From positions 1-64,000 of the forward strand of contig VCJN01003488.1 of NCBI GenBank assembly GCA_006384855.1: a stretch of DNA of 64,000 nt, given 5' to 3'. Of the stretch, positions 11,073-22,867 are shown in pieces. The stretch is from Tetraselmis striata (Eukaryota; Chlorophyta; Chlorodendrophyceae; Chlorodendrales; Chlorodendraceae). The notes under the pieces were generated by a model, which searched no databases, was not told where the DNA came from, and saw nothing but the letters and a program-made list of their open reading frames with translations. Each line of letters begins with the position of its first letter. The stretch's first letter is position 1. A program made the position numbers and the translations under genes.

Positions 11073-13020
11073 TCACCCCATTATCTGTCGAATCTTAATT
11101 TTTGAAAGATGAATGACAGAGAGCCTATCGGTTTTGGGTCGGGTTCTTAATATGTTGGCAGGTTGGGCACATTGCGCAGTAACGGCGAACAATATTGCGC
11201 ATGCGCGGCCTACATCAAAATGTGCGCGAATATTGAGGAGTGATGTGCGTTCGAAATCGGGGTGACCGGCGGCATCATGAAACTCGCCGATAATCAGATT
11301 GAATAGTGTATCGTCGAAAGTGGGGAGGCATATTTTACCGGCCATGCAATTAAGCTCATCAGCAGAATCAAAGCGAACCCCATTGGGCAAGCGGGATCCC
11401 GCATAGGTGGGATCGAATTTTTAATCAGATCTAATGCGGGTAACGACAGCAGCAGGGTCCACTTGTAAGTGGCACATGGTGGATAAGAAATCCTGCATGT
11501 GTTCGAGGTCTTTGTCGAGTAATTGTTATTGGTCTAGTGTGGTTAAGTCATATAGCGCATATCAGGGCGACGAGACAGGGCATCGGCCTTATTTTGAAAG
11601 CTCTTGCGGTACATACTTTCAAGTATGTATTGGTTTACTAATGCGGGGGTGTTTGGCCAAGTATGGGGAGATGGTGTGTAGCCACAGTGCGTGGCGGCGG
11701 CCTTACGCCGGCTGGGTAGGGAGGTGACGAAGAGTGGCATGATAAGTAATAACAATGATTGTTGAACTGCCCTCTATATGTAGCAGCGCCATTCATTTAG
11801 CGCACAAACAACACCAATAAGTGATAGTAATTCTTAATCATAAGTTGGATATCGAGTGTGGGTTTCTTGGAGCGCCTTGGCATAATAGGCACAAAGGGCG
11901 AAGGTTGCCATCAGAGTTTTTTTGCAGAAGCACAGCGCCAAGGGCGTATTTGGACGCATCGGTGGTTATAACAAATTCGGAGTCCGGGCCGGTTCGTGGG
12001 GACATGAGCACCGGGGCGGAGCAGAGGGCTTGTTTAAGAGCATTGAACGCATAATGATCACGCTCACCCCATACAAACTTTTCGGTTTTTCGGCATATGT
12101 CGCAAAGTGGGGCAAGCATATGGGAGTATTTGTGTACGTAACGTCGGTAGAAGTTGCAAAAGCCTAAAAAATGTTGTATTTTGTTGTAACGTGCGGGGCG
12201 GGCCCCAGTCTAACAGCCTTAATTTTATTGTCATAGGGACGGGAGCCGGAGCGGCTAATCATATGATTGACTGAAGTGTTCGACTTCGCTTCGGGCAAAA
12301 AAGCTTTTAGGCAGGCGAACGCAAATGTCATGTGCAGCCAAGAGGCTCAGCGTGGTGTCTAAATGTCGTAAATGGTAATCGAGGGAATTGCTGAAGATAA
12401 GTACATCGTCGAGATAGACAAGTATAAAAGAGTTTTTGTGCGGTTGTAAAACGTGCTTAATCCAACGTTGAAAGGCAGATGGGGCATTCGTAAGGCCAAA
12501 TGGCATGACCAAAGATCAAATTGGCCGAATTGGCATTTAACGAAGTTTTCGGTGTGTCGCATTTTTATTGTAAGTTGGTGGTACCCCAAAGCAAGGTCAA
12601 GGGCAGAGTAAACGGCAGCTCCAGAGAGCATATCTAATAACATGTCCGCATGTGGGAGCGGGGATTCGACACACTTAGTATAGTTGTCTAATTGGAGATA
12701 GTCGATGCAGGGGCGTAAGCCACCATTGCCTTTGCGAGCAAATAACACGGGGGTTGCATTACGGGAAAACGATTCCTTGATAATACCTTATCTAAAAATC
12801 AATTTTCTGTCGTTTTAATTCCCCTGATTCAGCAGGGGAGAGGCGATATACTTTTTGCCGGGGGAACAGGTGCATTAGGGACCAATGGTATATTTCAAAG
12901 TCAAACCCAGCGCGGGACACCGGGAAAAGTTTCAACGGTTGGCATGTTTGTTTATGCTTTTGGAGTAAAGCTGTAATTTGTTCAGTATATTCATGGGATT
13001 ATTGGTCACTCGATGGTCAC
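11073..13020 (-). pseudogene. decayed Ty3-type retrotransposon pol (RT, RNase H, integrase zinc domain)
   Basis: On the minus strand the Ty3 order can be followed despite stops and frameshifts. A pre-RT segment with Tyr-Arg-Leu-Ser-Pro-Ala-Glu lies near 12,850. RT motifs follow (RPCIDYLQLD, YSALDLALGYHQL, MPFGLTNAPSAFQR, and the catalytic LVYLDDVLIFS near 12,420). RNase H follows (FVITTDASKYALGAVL near 11,960, NKADALSRRPD near 11,560). The last part is an integrase H2C2-like segment (HDAAGHPDFERT near 11,260, with a downstream Cys). Several breaks make it non-functional. No LTRs or integrase catalytic core were identified. It lies between the arms of the inverted RING/2OG duplication. Confidence 0.85.
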
Positions 13021-13935
13021 CGCTGCGATATCATGTGGGATCTCTGTCAAGACACTGCAACAGCTAGTCGGTGCACGCCCACCCACCCACCCACCCAGGT
13101 TCTCGAACTTTGCATCGATGGCACAGCTTTTGTAGGTTAACATGCTAACCTGCACCTTCGGTGTCTTCTCCTTAGTCAAAGCTGTCGTTTGGTCCGAGCG
13201 GAATATATATTCAAGTAGACTATTGAGCCTGCCTGGCCAATAAACGTCGACACGTCGTTGCTAGTACATGGCAGAGTATGAGGCGGAGGGCGCTGCGGCC
13301 GCAGCCGCGGGACTGCCCCGTGCCCCCGCGCAGACAAAACAATGATCAACCACGACGGCACATATTTTCAGGAGGTGTCGTCTGACGAGAAGGTGGAGGA
13401 CAGCGGCTCAGAGTGGGGCGGGAGTGGTGACGGCGGGCACGGCGGTGTCCAGGGGAGCGAGGGCGAGGAGGGGCCGCCCGAGGTTGGGCGATGCCGCATT
13501 ACCGCCTCCGAGCTCGTCCTTCATTGTCCTTGACAGCTGCGGCCGCCGCACGTTCGGCGCTTCGGCTGGCATGTTCTGCCTCAAGCATATGCCTCAGCGA
13601 GGCGGAGGCATACAGTGTCGAGCCGACGCGCCGGGGGTCCCTTCCTGTGGAAATTTGTACAGGTGGAGTGCCTTATGTCGCAGCTGCCGCTGTGGCTAAA
13701 GGGGGGGGGGGATTTCCAGGCTCATCACTGAACTTGCCGTTTTATGTCCGTAGAACGGTAGCGGGCAACATCTGCACCGCCTGCCAACGCCAATTGGTCA
13801 ACCGCTTCGTAGATGTCGACACTGCGGCCCTTGGCGACATGATTCGCCACCGCGCCTTCAAGGGCGGGGTGGGCGCCCTCAGCGGAGTCGCCGCCAAGTT
13901 TCCAAGAATATATATATATATATCTATATATATAT

Positions 13936-13984
<49 letters not shown>

Positions 13985-13988
13985 TACA

Positions 13989-14022
<34 letters not shown>

Positions 14023-15200
14023 CATGCAACGTTTCCCCCACGCGTTTGTATTCCGGCAAGTCCAGCCAAAAGGCAAGGCAAGCGACTGGGAATATAGAGA
14101 AGATTACTGGAAACAACATCAATGCCGAAATACACACCGAAAGGGCCAAAATAGCATAACTTGGGCGGGCATAAATGGGGAAGATCAACGTGTAGTTCAC
14201 CAAAGTCATCAACCGCAGTTAATAGGCCGTCAAACTGCGTCATGCCCCAAGGGATGTAGTTGTGGCCTAGGCGGGCGAGAGGCAGAAGTTGAGGGCAGGG
14301 TATGATGAACACAGGAAGGGTACCCACACCACCCCAACTAAGTCGGGAGACAAAAACATATCAAGCTCGGCATTTAAAAATAAATGCAGACCCCCCCGGA
14401 CAAAGACGAGAACCTTGTGGGCGAACACCACCGGATACGGACGAGAATGAGTCCGGAACCCATCAGACTGCGCAGGGGCGCCGGAAGAAAATATCTAAGA
14501 TCAGGATTCCTGTACGGGGATTCGGATCATTTAAACGGGGACAAATCACGGCAGCTAATAAGGCATCTATCGAGCGCTGTCCGAAGCAGATTGTATTTAT
14601 TTTCGGAATTACGGAAATCTCCGGTTTCGGCAGAAAGAGATTGCACGGGTTATTCAGACGTTGGCTCCATCAAGAGAAAATCGCCCGGAGAAATACCTGC
14701 ACATACCTTGTCACCGGACTGCGGAGGGCGCCCAACCCGGAATTAATACAATTTTCCGTTAACTGTTGAGGTTACAAGATTTTAGTGCAAAGTTTTCGGG
14801 CAACATCATACGGACTGGAAAATATTGGCCAAAGTGCATGCCACAAGGGGTAAGCCCGGATTACAAAAACGATCGCCGCATGGCGGGAACAAGGATCGCA
14901 AAGTACAATGACCACGACATGCTACAATGTGACTTCATATCGCATGTATAAGCGACTAATATAATATCGCTAATCCTTATATGGAGTTCCCTTTTCCCGC
15001 CCTCTGGACAGGACTGGCAACAGTGAAACCCTTGCGTGTCTCTACGACGGCCGTTTGGGCAGCGATCCAGTCACGGAAAGCCCTGGGTAGGCGACGCTCC
15101 GTTATAGTCATCAAGCAAATTGCCGAAGCATTCTGCAAGACTGATTGAAGGCCAGTGACAGAATTTCCAACACTGTTGGATCACTGTCTAAAACACTGCC
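13021..15200. other. centre of the inverted duplication; repeats and retroelement-like debris
   Basis: No gene is supported. The minus-strand open frame at 13725-14327 and the overlapping plus frames at 14302-14951 have no recognised domain; they may be gag-side debris of the adjacent Ty3-type element. Two short (CCCA)n and (TA)n-type simple repeats are present. Confidence 0.4.
13906..14020. repeat. (TA)n and (CATA)n microsatellite
   Basis: A run of TA dinucleotides (about 13,908-13,979) passes directly into a CATA tetranucleotide run (about 13,981-14,019). The TA part is self-complementary and can extrude as a cruciform. Confidence 0.92.
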
Positions 15201-15620
15201 ATGAAAATACCCGGCACTGACCACGAACGGTCCGCCCGCCCTATCCGTTTGGGCGTCTTTATTTTGGTTTATGTATTATGGTCACGCGAGCACTGCGCGC
15301 ATCGCGCGCCGCAGAGCTCAGCACGGCCCGCCTGGCACGCAGGGCTACGAGTTCACATTATCTCCGCCCGCGTATTTCCGCCCGACTTCTATCCGCCCGA
15401 CTTCTATCCGCAGATGCCGCGGTCGGGGCTGGGCAGTGCTTGTCGCGTCGTCTCCACCTTTCGAAGCAAGCTGCATCGCTTTCTTCTGCCTGCGCAGCTG
15501 GTGGACAGAATATACCAGGCTGGCAGACCCACCGACCACAGTACCGCTCTCGTCGCGACACATCCGCCGTGTAGTCTTGCCCCGAGTGCTGCTACCTTTC
15601 TCTCCGTCCGCCTTCGCAGC

Positions 15621-16490
15621 ATGAGTTTCCTGGACCCAGAACGCTTCACGGCCGAGGTACCGCGCCATCTTATCTGCGAAATCTGCCACGGCGTTGTCAT
15701 GAACGCCGTCGAGCACGGCGCATGCGATACAGCCTACTGCCGCCCCTGCGTGCATCGCTGGCTGGAGTCGAACCGGTCGTGCCCGCATTGCCGGAAGAAC
15801 TGCTCTCGCTCCGACTTCCGCCCGCTTCACCGCGTCCTCCGGGCCCAGCTGGAGAACCTCCCCCTGAGGTGCGAGAGCCACCCGCGCTGCCGCGAGACCC
15901 TTACCCTGGGCACCGTCGACAAGCACGTGCAGGAGTCGTGCCGCTTTCGCATGCGGAAGTGCGACATCCCCGGATGCCATCAGGGAGAGTACGCAGCAGT
16001 GGACCACGCCAAACACATGGAGGAGCACGCACAGCAACACGTCCGGCTCCTGCTGCATGCGCTCCAGACCAAAGAGGACAGCAGCTCCCGCAGCGGCTTC
16101 GACTGCGAGTCGCCGCTAAACTCTGATGGCGCCCCGGTGAAGCTCGGGGTCGACTCTCACTGCCAGGCAAAACTCTACTGCGGCCGCCGGCTTGGGGAGC
16201 GAGCTATACCCGGCAGCAATGGCAAGTGCGGCCCCAACCACGGCCCGCAATGCCAAGCCTGCAGGGACACCAAGGTTTTCAATGCCCGTGGGCACGAAGT
16301 GAAGCCCGGGGGCGACTGGCATGGGCTCAGCGGCCACGACTACCTGTACTGTGGAGGGAGGTACGATATCCCGGGGACAGACGGGCGGTGCGGCCCGACG
16401 GCGGGCCCCCAGTGCAAGTACTGCCATTTCCTGCAGGAGGCCTTGCCCAAGCACAAGGGCAGCAGGCTGGCGCGGGGGACCCGCGGGTGA
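15621..16490 (+). CDS. RING/TRAF-type zinc-finger protein with CGPxxGPQC repeats, copy 2
   Basis: Paralogue of the gene at 9446-10351, intronless, 289 codons from the Met that aligns with the copy 1 start. The frame is open back to 15201, but copy 1 has an in-frame stop in the matching leader, so the longer N-terminus is doubtful. The parts are the same: a RING-like finger with Cys-Asp-Thr-Ala-Tyr-Cys in place of the usual His site, a TRAF-type Cys/His segment, and two YCGR ... CGPxxGPQC repeats. Homology with copy 1 ends just after LPKHKGSR, and the last residues differ. A GGTGAGG donor-like site at the stop leaves open a spliced read into the 2OG gene 260 bases downstream; there is no comparable site in copy 1. 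Confidence 0.78.
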   Translation: MSFLDPERFTAEVPRHLICEICHGVVMNAVEHGACDTAYCRPCVHRWLESNRSCPHCRKNCSRSDFRPLHRVLRAQLENLPLRCESHPRCRETLTLGTVDKHVQESCRFRMRKCDIPGCHQGEYAAVDHAKHMEEHAQQHVRLLLHALQTKEDSSSRSGFDCESPLNSDGAPVKLGVDSHCQAKLYCGRRLGERAIPGSNGKCGPNHGPQCQACRDTKVFNARGHEVKPGGDWHGLSGHDYLYCGGRYDIPGTDGRCGPTAGPQCKYCHFLQEALPKHKGSRLARGTRG

Positions 16491-16751
16491 GGCTTTGTGA
16501 AACCAGTAGTCTCACTGTTTTTGTCATTGTCTGTTTTTGTTATAATGCCTCAGCCGCCTCTCGTTCGGGTTGCAGATTTCCTTTCTCGCCGTATCAATTT
16601 CTAGCTCCCTCAATCCCTCAATCCCCCTCCGTTCTCCGGCTTACTGATTTCCCATGAGCTGCTGTCCAGCTGAGTATCCACCCGCAAATATTGCTGAATC
16701 GGCCGTTATCCACTATATGCTGATGACCTTGCAAGGTCGGCCGAAAGGCCT

Positions 16752-17390
16752 GTGATGGCGGACATCGGGACATTTGGTGAGCATGAGCACAGCCCGGGGC
16801 GCACGTTCCTGGCACATCGGCAAGAACATGGGGTGCCAGGTGACGCAGCGGCCAGCCCCGAAGACGTCCAGGCGCTCCTTTCCGCCGATCCTGCCGCCGA
16901 CCCTGCCGCCGACTTTGCGTGGCTTCCCGGGCCGGTTCTCCTGCCGGAGGCCCGCTCGTTGCTTATTGGGTACGTTGACCAAGCCGCGGCGATGTGCTCG
17001 GATCCGCTTGAGCTGGGGGACCTCAAGGTGACCCTGACGGAGCAGGAGCTGCGCGGTATTGTGGGGGACGGCCCAGTGGAGGGCCTGAAGGCGCTGCCCG
17101 GCTTCCCCTCCGACTTCAGCTCCATCCGGCTGCGGCGCTGCCAGGCCTCAGGCCACTGCATCAACTTCCACCTGGACCACTCGCTCCGCACGATGCAGGT
17201 CGCCCTCAACGGGGACTCCGAGTACACGGGGGGGAAGCTGGTCTTCGCCAACGGGGCGGGGCTTCACCGCCCCCGCCGCCCCGCCGGGTCGGCCACCATC
17301 CACGCGGCCGACATCCTGCACGGCGTGACGGAGCTGGTGGACGGGACGCGCTATGGGCTCTTCTTCCTGACGGAGCCCGCCATCGGATGA
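16752..17390 (+). CDS. P4H-like 2OG-Fe(II) oxygenase, copy 2
   Basis: Intronless, 212 codons, almost identical in protein sequence to the gene at 8258-8971. It carries the HxD motif in INFHLDHS and the distal His and Arg in ILHGVTELVDGTRYG. Shared sequence starts at 16762, ten bases after the annotated Met, so the real start or 5' exon is uncertain. A TGTAA polyadenylation-like element lies about 95 bases after the stop. It follows the RING gene on the same strand, repeating the gene order of the left arm. Confidence 0.8.
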   Translation: MMADIGTFGEHEHSPGRTFLAHRQEHGVPGDAAASPEDVQALLSADPAADPAADFAWLPGPVLLPEARSLLIGYVDQAAAMCSDPLELGDLKVTLTEQELRGIVGDGPVEGLKALPGFPSDFSSIRLRRCQASGHCINFHLDHSLRTMQVALNGDSEYTGGKLVFANGAGLHRPRRPAGSATIHAADILHGVTELVDGTRYGLFFLTEPAIG

Positions 17391-17560
17391 GAGCACTGTG
17401 TCATTCCTCATGACGATGGAATTAACGTGCCGGCGCAGCAGTCGTCCCATTACTCATCAATAAAGAGTTGATGGGCGTTTCATTTGTAAGAATGCTCATA
17501 TAGTTGCTGATGTTGTCAGGAGGGGTGGCGTGAGAAGGCAAGGAGGCACGCATCACCGTT

Positions 17561-17917
17561 GCATTTGGGACCGCCCGTGCCGTAATGGCTGCATAGGGCA
17601 ACTCAGACTGGCAGAGGGCTTCACCTTCGGCGTTACCACGTAGGGCGCAGCTATTCCGAATCAAAGCAAAGCAGTGGCAACACTGTGATATCCCTTCAAG
17701 GCACGGTTGAGTGTGGTTTTTCAGAAAACAGCGGGTTTGCGAGATGGGAACCCCGGGTTTACAGAAACACGGCGGCATTGAGCATCTCTAAGGCTCAGCC
17801 AGATTCATGGCTTGTAGCTCTTGACATGAGAGCCCGTGTGCACTCAGGGAGGCGGCGGTCGTATGCGAGAGGTGCGCAGCAGGTCTGGTGTCTCTCCCAG
17901 TGGGTGTGCGCCGGACC
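17561..17917. other. short spacer, probable 3' UTR of the SRA-SET gene
   Basis: No separate gene. On the minus strand a TGTAA element lies at 17759-17763, about 156 bases after the SRA-SET stop, a position suited to polyadenylation if the organism uses the green-algal signal. Confidence 0.35.
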
Positions 17918-20900
17918 TCAGGCCTCGGGGGCGGCCTCAGCGGCTTGGCCATTCTCTTGCCTAGCCCACTCAGGCATGCAGGCCTCGTCGCCAAAATGGT
18001 ACCCGTAGTTGTAGGTCAGCTCTGTCATGGCCGGGATGTCGCAGTTTGCAAAGAAGGCGACCCTGAGATGGAGCACGGGTCAAGGGGCACGGGCTCAGTA
18101 CACCTAAAATATCCCATGTGAGTCGCCTGGGAGAAGTTGGGTGGCATGGCGCAAGAACTGGACAGCGACGCCGCCGCACGTGCAGCCAGGTCATGCCACG
18201 TCCGCCCAAGCACACACAATGAATGTGTGAGTGACAAACCGTGTGCTGCAGGAGAGCTGGTTCTTTATGCCAGTGAATGCACTGAAAGGGAATGCACGGG
18301 TCAGGAGGGGAGGACGGGGGACAGGCTCTCCGGCCTGCACCTGTAGAAGATAACGCTGTGGTTCTGATCGGTGAAGACAGGCTGGATCTCGAGGTTGCCG
18401 GCGTTGGAGTGGTTGAGGAAGCGGCCCACGTTGCCGATGTGCTGCGCATCGATCACGGGCGGGTCGTGGCGCGCCAAGCAGCGCTCCACCGCCTGCGCGC
18501 GTTCCTCCTCTGAGGTAGCCGCCCCCAGCGCCTGCAGAGCCTCGTTCCCCTCCAGGTCTTGGTCGCCCAGATACTCGACCATGTGGTGGTCTGCAGGCGC
18601 ACACGGGCGCAGCTTTGTGTCAGCCTGGATACACCTCTGTCAGGCAATGCCAAGCTGTGCTGACAAGCAGCGGGTGATAGTGCCCCACTCACAGTGGTCC
18701 ATGCCGAAAAAGTAGTGGTGGTGCTCTTTGCCAAGGGCCTCCTGCATAGAGGACAGCCACATATTGAAGTTAGCACAATTTCCTGGCGGTATGAAGTCCC
18801 CCCCCCCCCCCCCCCCCTCTTGCCCACATTCCTAGCCATCAGCCCTGCCTCTGGGCAGATCCGCTGGTAAAGGGCCGTGCTGCGGGTAGGGAAGGGGGAA
18901 CCGGCCCCTGCAAGGGCCGGGCTGCTCTCACCGCGTCCGCGTGGGTAAGGAGGTGCCCCGCGTACTCGCACACGAAGGTGCCGCCCGGGATGAACTCGGT
19001 GCAGCGCACGCCCCAGCCGCGGGAGCCACCCGGCGTCTTGAAGACCTCCAGGGGTAGCCGCACCCCGGAGGCCACCACCTTGTACTTGGGCGGGGCATCG
19101 ATCTCGTCGATGCCGTATACATGCGTCTCGCCCAGGATGAGGGGGTTGTGAAAGTAGGTGTTCTTGGCCAGAGCTGGGGGCTTTGTCATCAGTGGCATGT
19201 AGAAGCGGTCTGCGCTCGCTGCGGCGCTCTCAATGGACGGCGCCACCGCGGCACTGAGCACTGTCTTTGTCACGTACCTGCGGAGGTACCGAGCACGTCC
19301 GGGGAGGGTCAGGTGTGGTTGGCAACGCTGAGTGAAAGAGGATGGTCGGGGCATATGTGTCGGAGCACTCACTGGATGTTCGGGATCTGTTCACTGTCTT
19401 CCGTGTTGATGACTGGGATGCGGACGCGCTCCTGCAACCACAACCACGTTGGAAGCTGCAGAGGACATACATGGCGCCCAGTGGCTGAGACCCACGCCAG
19501 CGCACCTTGCCATTGGAGATGTCTTCGCAGAGGACGCCTTCCCGAGCCTGCAACTCTATGAGGCGCTCTGCCTCTTTCTCCTGCGCACGGCGATAAGGCC
19601 AGGTTACACACCCCGCGGGCGGCTATGCCAAGAATCCTTGCATGAATCAGCTGATGCGCAAGGTGGAAGGCCGCAAAGGAGCACCTCTATGGACTTCTTG
19701 CTGGCCGCGGCCCTCGGGCGCTTGCCAACCAGAGACACGTTCTGCCGGCCAATGGCCCAAAGGAGCGCCTGCTGAGCCTGCGGCCGAAACGCCACAGAGG
19801 CGGTGACCTCCTTTGTGTTGTCCCTGTGCTTCTTCATGCGGAATAGAATGACCTGCAAGTTTCAGGTGCCACGTTGCGCTTAGCAATATCGCAAAGATGT
19901 GGCGCATCGCTCCATACCCAGAGAGTCGCGGTGAGTCTACCTGCCCTTAACGTTGTGGCATCCCCCAAGACACAGGGGCCACACTTGCAAAGGCTGGACG
20001 AGGGGCTCGCCGGGTCTAGCATAGTTGGTTTGGGATGGGGGAGGGGGGGGGGGGGGGGGGGGGGCACCCCACCTTCCGGCCGCTCTTGTCCACGCTGTCC
20101 GCTAGCCACGTCTCCATCACATTGTAGAGCCCCTCATACACGTAGCTGACGTTTTTCTTGGCTGGGTGGGGTGCGTATGCACAGGGGGAGCAAGCCTCAG
20201 GCATCCAAATGCACAAGAAGCAACAAGACATGCAGCACATATCAACACTGGCATCCCTTGCCCTTCATGGTTATGGCGTCCCGTGTGGGAGCGCACCCCT
20301 GCCCCGCTCATCGGTCCCCTTGGTCTCCACGCGCCGGATGACGCGCACCGGCTCTCCGGAGGAGATGTTGTATTTCAGGGCGAGATTTCCTGCCGTGCAC
20401 AAGCCGCAGGTACATCAAGGCAAACTCCGTGTGGCACGCAAGGTCTTGCCACGTAGGTGGGCATTGGTAGGGGACACTTGATGCGTGCTATGGAGTTGGC
20501 GAGGGGCTCACCGCTCTTGTACTCTTGGTCGCTGCTGCCCAACCCCATGCCAGTGTATGTGAACTCGTCGCCGTCGTCCTTGTCATCGTGGTATGCCCCG
20601 GACATGACGATGGAGTAAGCACCCTTACGCTCCACCTCCCTGCCGCGGCCAGTGGAACGGTGGCAGGGTCAGAGAGAAACGCGAAACCCGCAAGGGTGCC
20701 CTTTTGGTGGATATTTCTACTGGTGGTTTTGCTGGAAGAAGCGAGACGGCACCAATGGGGCCATGTGGCATGATATAATCCAATATCTAAGAGCGTTGAG
20801 GGGGCGCACAGGTCTTTGGGCCAGCCGATGCCGCGCATGATGCCATTGTGGAGCCTGGCCACCTCAAGCTCGCCCTTCTCTTTGAACTCGCTGCCTGGGG

Positions 20901-22024
20901 GTGCGCCCAACACCAGGCCGTAATTCATGGGCGGCATGAGGCCTTGCTCATACATCTCCTTGCACGCCACCATATCCGGCTTGGCCTGTGTAGCAATGCC
21001 CAGACCATGGTGTGAGCGCTGGGATGTGGGCAGATTGTTGGCATCTTGGCATGCGCTGTGATAGTGTGATCCCTCTGCGCCGTTCCAATAGGACTTCCGG
21101 AGAAGGATCCATGCCAATGCGAAGTTCCATCCCATGCAATGTTGACCATGACAACCCCCCCCCCCCCCCCCCCCGCCCACCACCAACCTCCTTCATCCCA
21201 CCCCCTTCACCCCTTCTTTACAGACAGACAAAAGGTGGGCAAAAAGGGTGCAGTAGCTCCCCAAAGGCTCGCACCGTCTTCGCATCAATGCATCGCTGCT
21301 TTAGCTGGTTGTACACCGCCATGCGCGACTTCAGCGCGTCCGCCCCTTCCTCCTCTGTCACGGGTGCTTGCGCGGCGGGGCGCGATAGTGCGGGTGTGGC
21401 CACATCGTGCCCTTCAGTTGTCTTCCGTCTCTTTTCCCGCCCCTGGGAGGAACCATCATGACATCACCAACATTACATCAGGAGAGGCCAGACAACCCAT
21501 GGTCCATCCAACAGTAAATGCCCTCACTCCCCGCATCAAGCGCCCCTCCAATCAAACTGACATGCACCTGCATACACATACAAGTACAATTGGCGCTGCC
21601 CTGCACAGCCCCGTCGCAGTCCTGCTGAGGCACTAACCCCGGGTGCCGCGTCTCCGTCGCTCCTGGGCGTGCCGCTGCCGACCTCCGTGTCGCTCGGCTG
21701 CGCGGCTGCCGGCTCTGCCGCGTGCGCCGCGAGTGCTACCTCTTCTACCAGATCATCGGCCAGCATCGTTGGACCACCTTCGCCCGGCCGAGAGCCTGCG
21801 GACTGGAATGCAATCAGATCAGGCGCTGTTAGCGCGGCGTGGCCGTGGAGCCCGGACTCGTGCGACTCGTCGACCTCTGGCCCGGGTGCACCGCGGAAGT
21901 GTGTGCGTGCTGCTGTCGCTTCCACCGGCGGCGTTGGATGCGGTGAAGCGTTTGTTTGTGCCGGGGCCCAAAGCACGACAGCGCCGCAGGCAGCGGCTTC
22001 CGGCGGCTCGACGCAGCACAGCAC
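17918..22024 (-). CDS. SRA-SET (SUVH-like) putative histone methyltransferase lacking the pre-SET and post-SET cysteines
   Basis: Multi-exon minus-strand gene. From the N-terminus there is an Ala/Pro-rich region (start at 22024 tentative) and a short helical exon near 21,300. An SRA/YDG domain spans several exons about 20,990-19,850; it reads LVLGAPPGSEF, then SGAYHDDKDDGDEFTYTGMG, then NLALKYNISSGEPVRVIR, then YVYEGLYNV. A linker with LCEDISNGK and VRIPVINTEDSEQIP is typical of SUVH proteins. The SET domain follows (RGWGVRCTEFIPGGTFVCEY near 19,000, VGRFLNHSNAGN near 18,420, ELTYNYGY near 18,010), with the stop at 17918-17920. Known role of the family: binding methylated DNA and methylating H3K9. 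Unusually, the stretch between IPN and LEVFKT holds no cysteine, so the three-zinc pre-SET cluster is absent. There is no post-SET CxC motif either, and NHSCDPN is replaced by NHSNAGN. Introns hold poly-C and poly-G tracts. Confidence 0.82.
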
Positions 22025-22867
22025 AATGGCGCTGGCGGTTGGGGTGCGAGAAAGTCAAATCCAGCGCCTTGCGTGTCTGGGTTGGCGGCGGCGGCAGCGG
22101 TCGCTTGCTGTTTCGTTTGGGCTGCCCTGCATATCTCCCCCGAGCTTTCGGACGTGAGCGATCTCCGCTTGAACGCGCGATCGAGGCGCAGCGGTAGAGC
22201 CGCTGGAGCCACACGCACCGGGTCCGCGAGGCATCGGGGGTTTCGCACCATGTTATTATTATTGTTATTATTGTTATTATTATTATATGGTCGCTATCCA
22301 TACAGTCGCAAGAATCATTATTATTCATATTCATGTGCTGTACATGTTTCAGAGGTTTGAATTGCAAGGGGCGAAGTGCGATGGCTGTTACCCGACTTAT
22401 CCGGCGGTAGTAACTGCAAATTCCGATGTACGCGGCTAGTACGCCACAGCCGTGTGTCGGCGTCCGTCCCTCACTTACCCCCATAAAACGCTCCGCGACG
22501 CGGCAGTGTCTCCATCTTCTGCCTTTGCGCCAGCTTATAGCTATCGCAACGGCATCGAGACTCTCGCAGTCTCGTAATAATGTGACACACACGATCTCAC
22601 AAACGTTTCGACGCGTGCCAACCGCTCACCGATCGCGAGACTGCAACGAGAACATGATGTACTATGGATAACACACGGTTGCCTGAGGACATGTACGATT
22701 CGGAGGGGGGCGGTGGAAGCAACGCCGCGAGTGCGAGACCTACCACCGCTAGATAGCCTCATTGCGCTTGTGCAACGGATGATGGCATGATGCTGCGACT
22801 CGACGAGTTAGACTCCCGCACTACCCCTTCCACTCAACAACCATTCCCGAGACGCTAAACGGCGGCC
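22025..22867. other. upstream region, no gene recognised
   Basis: Likely promoter side of the SRA-SET gene. It contains a TTATTG/TTATTA-rich microsatellite at about 22,252-22,290. The open frames here are in GC-rich sequence and show no family features. Confidence 0.35.

Larger units (their letters stand above)
15495..17560. repeat. right arm of inverted gene-pair duplication
   Basis: Inverted copy of 8085-10490, holding the RING gene leader and coding region, then the 2OG gene and its 3' flank. Leader similarity is visible back to about 15,495 (a shared GCAGCTGGT block and CCGCCGTGTAG block). The 260-base spacer between the genes does not resemble the spacer of the left arm. Confidence 0.8.

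Noticed and set aside
15201-15620. 140-residue N-terminal extension of the second RING gene
   Set aside because: The frame is open, but the matching leader in the first copy has an in-frame stop, and the extension is Arg/Ser-rich without a domain.
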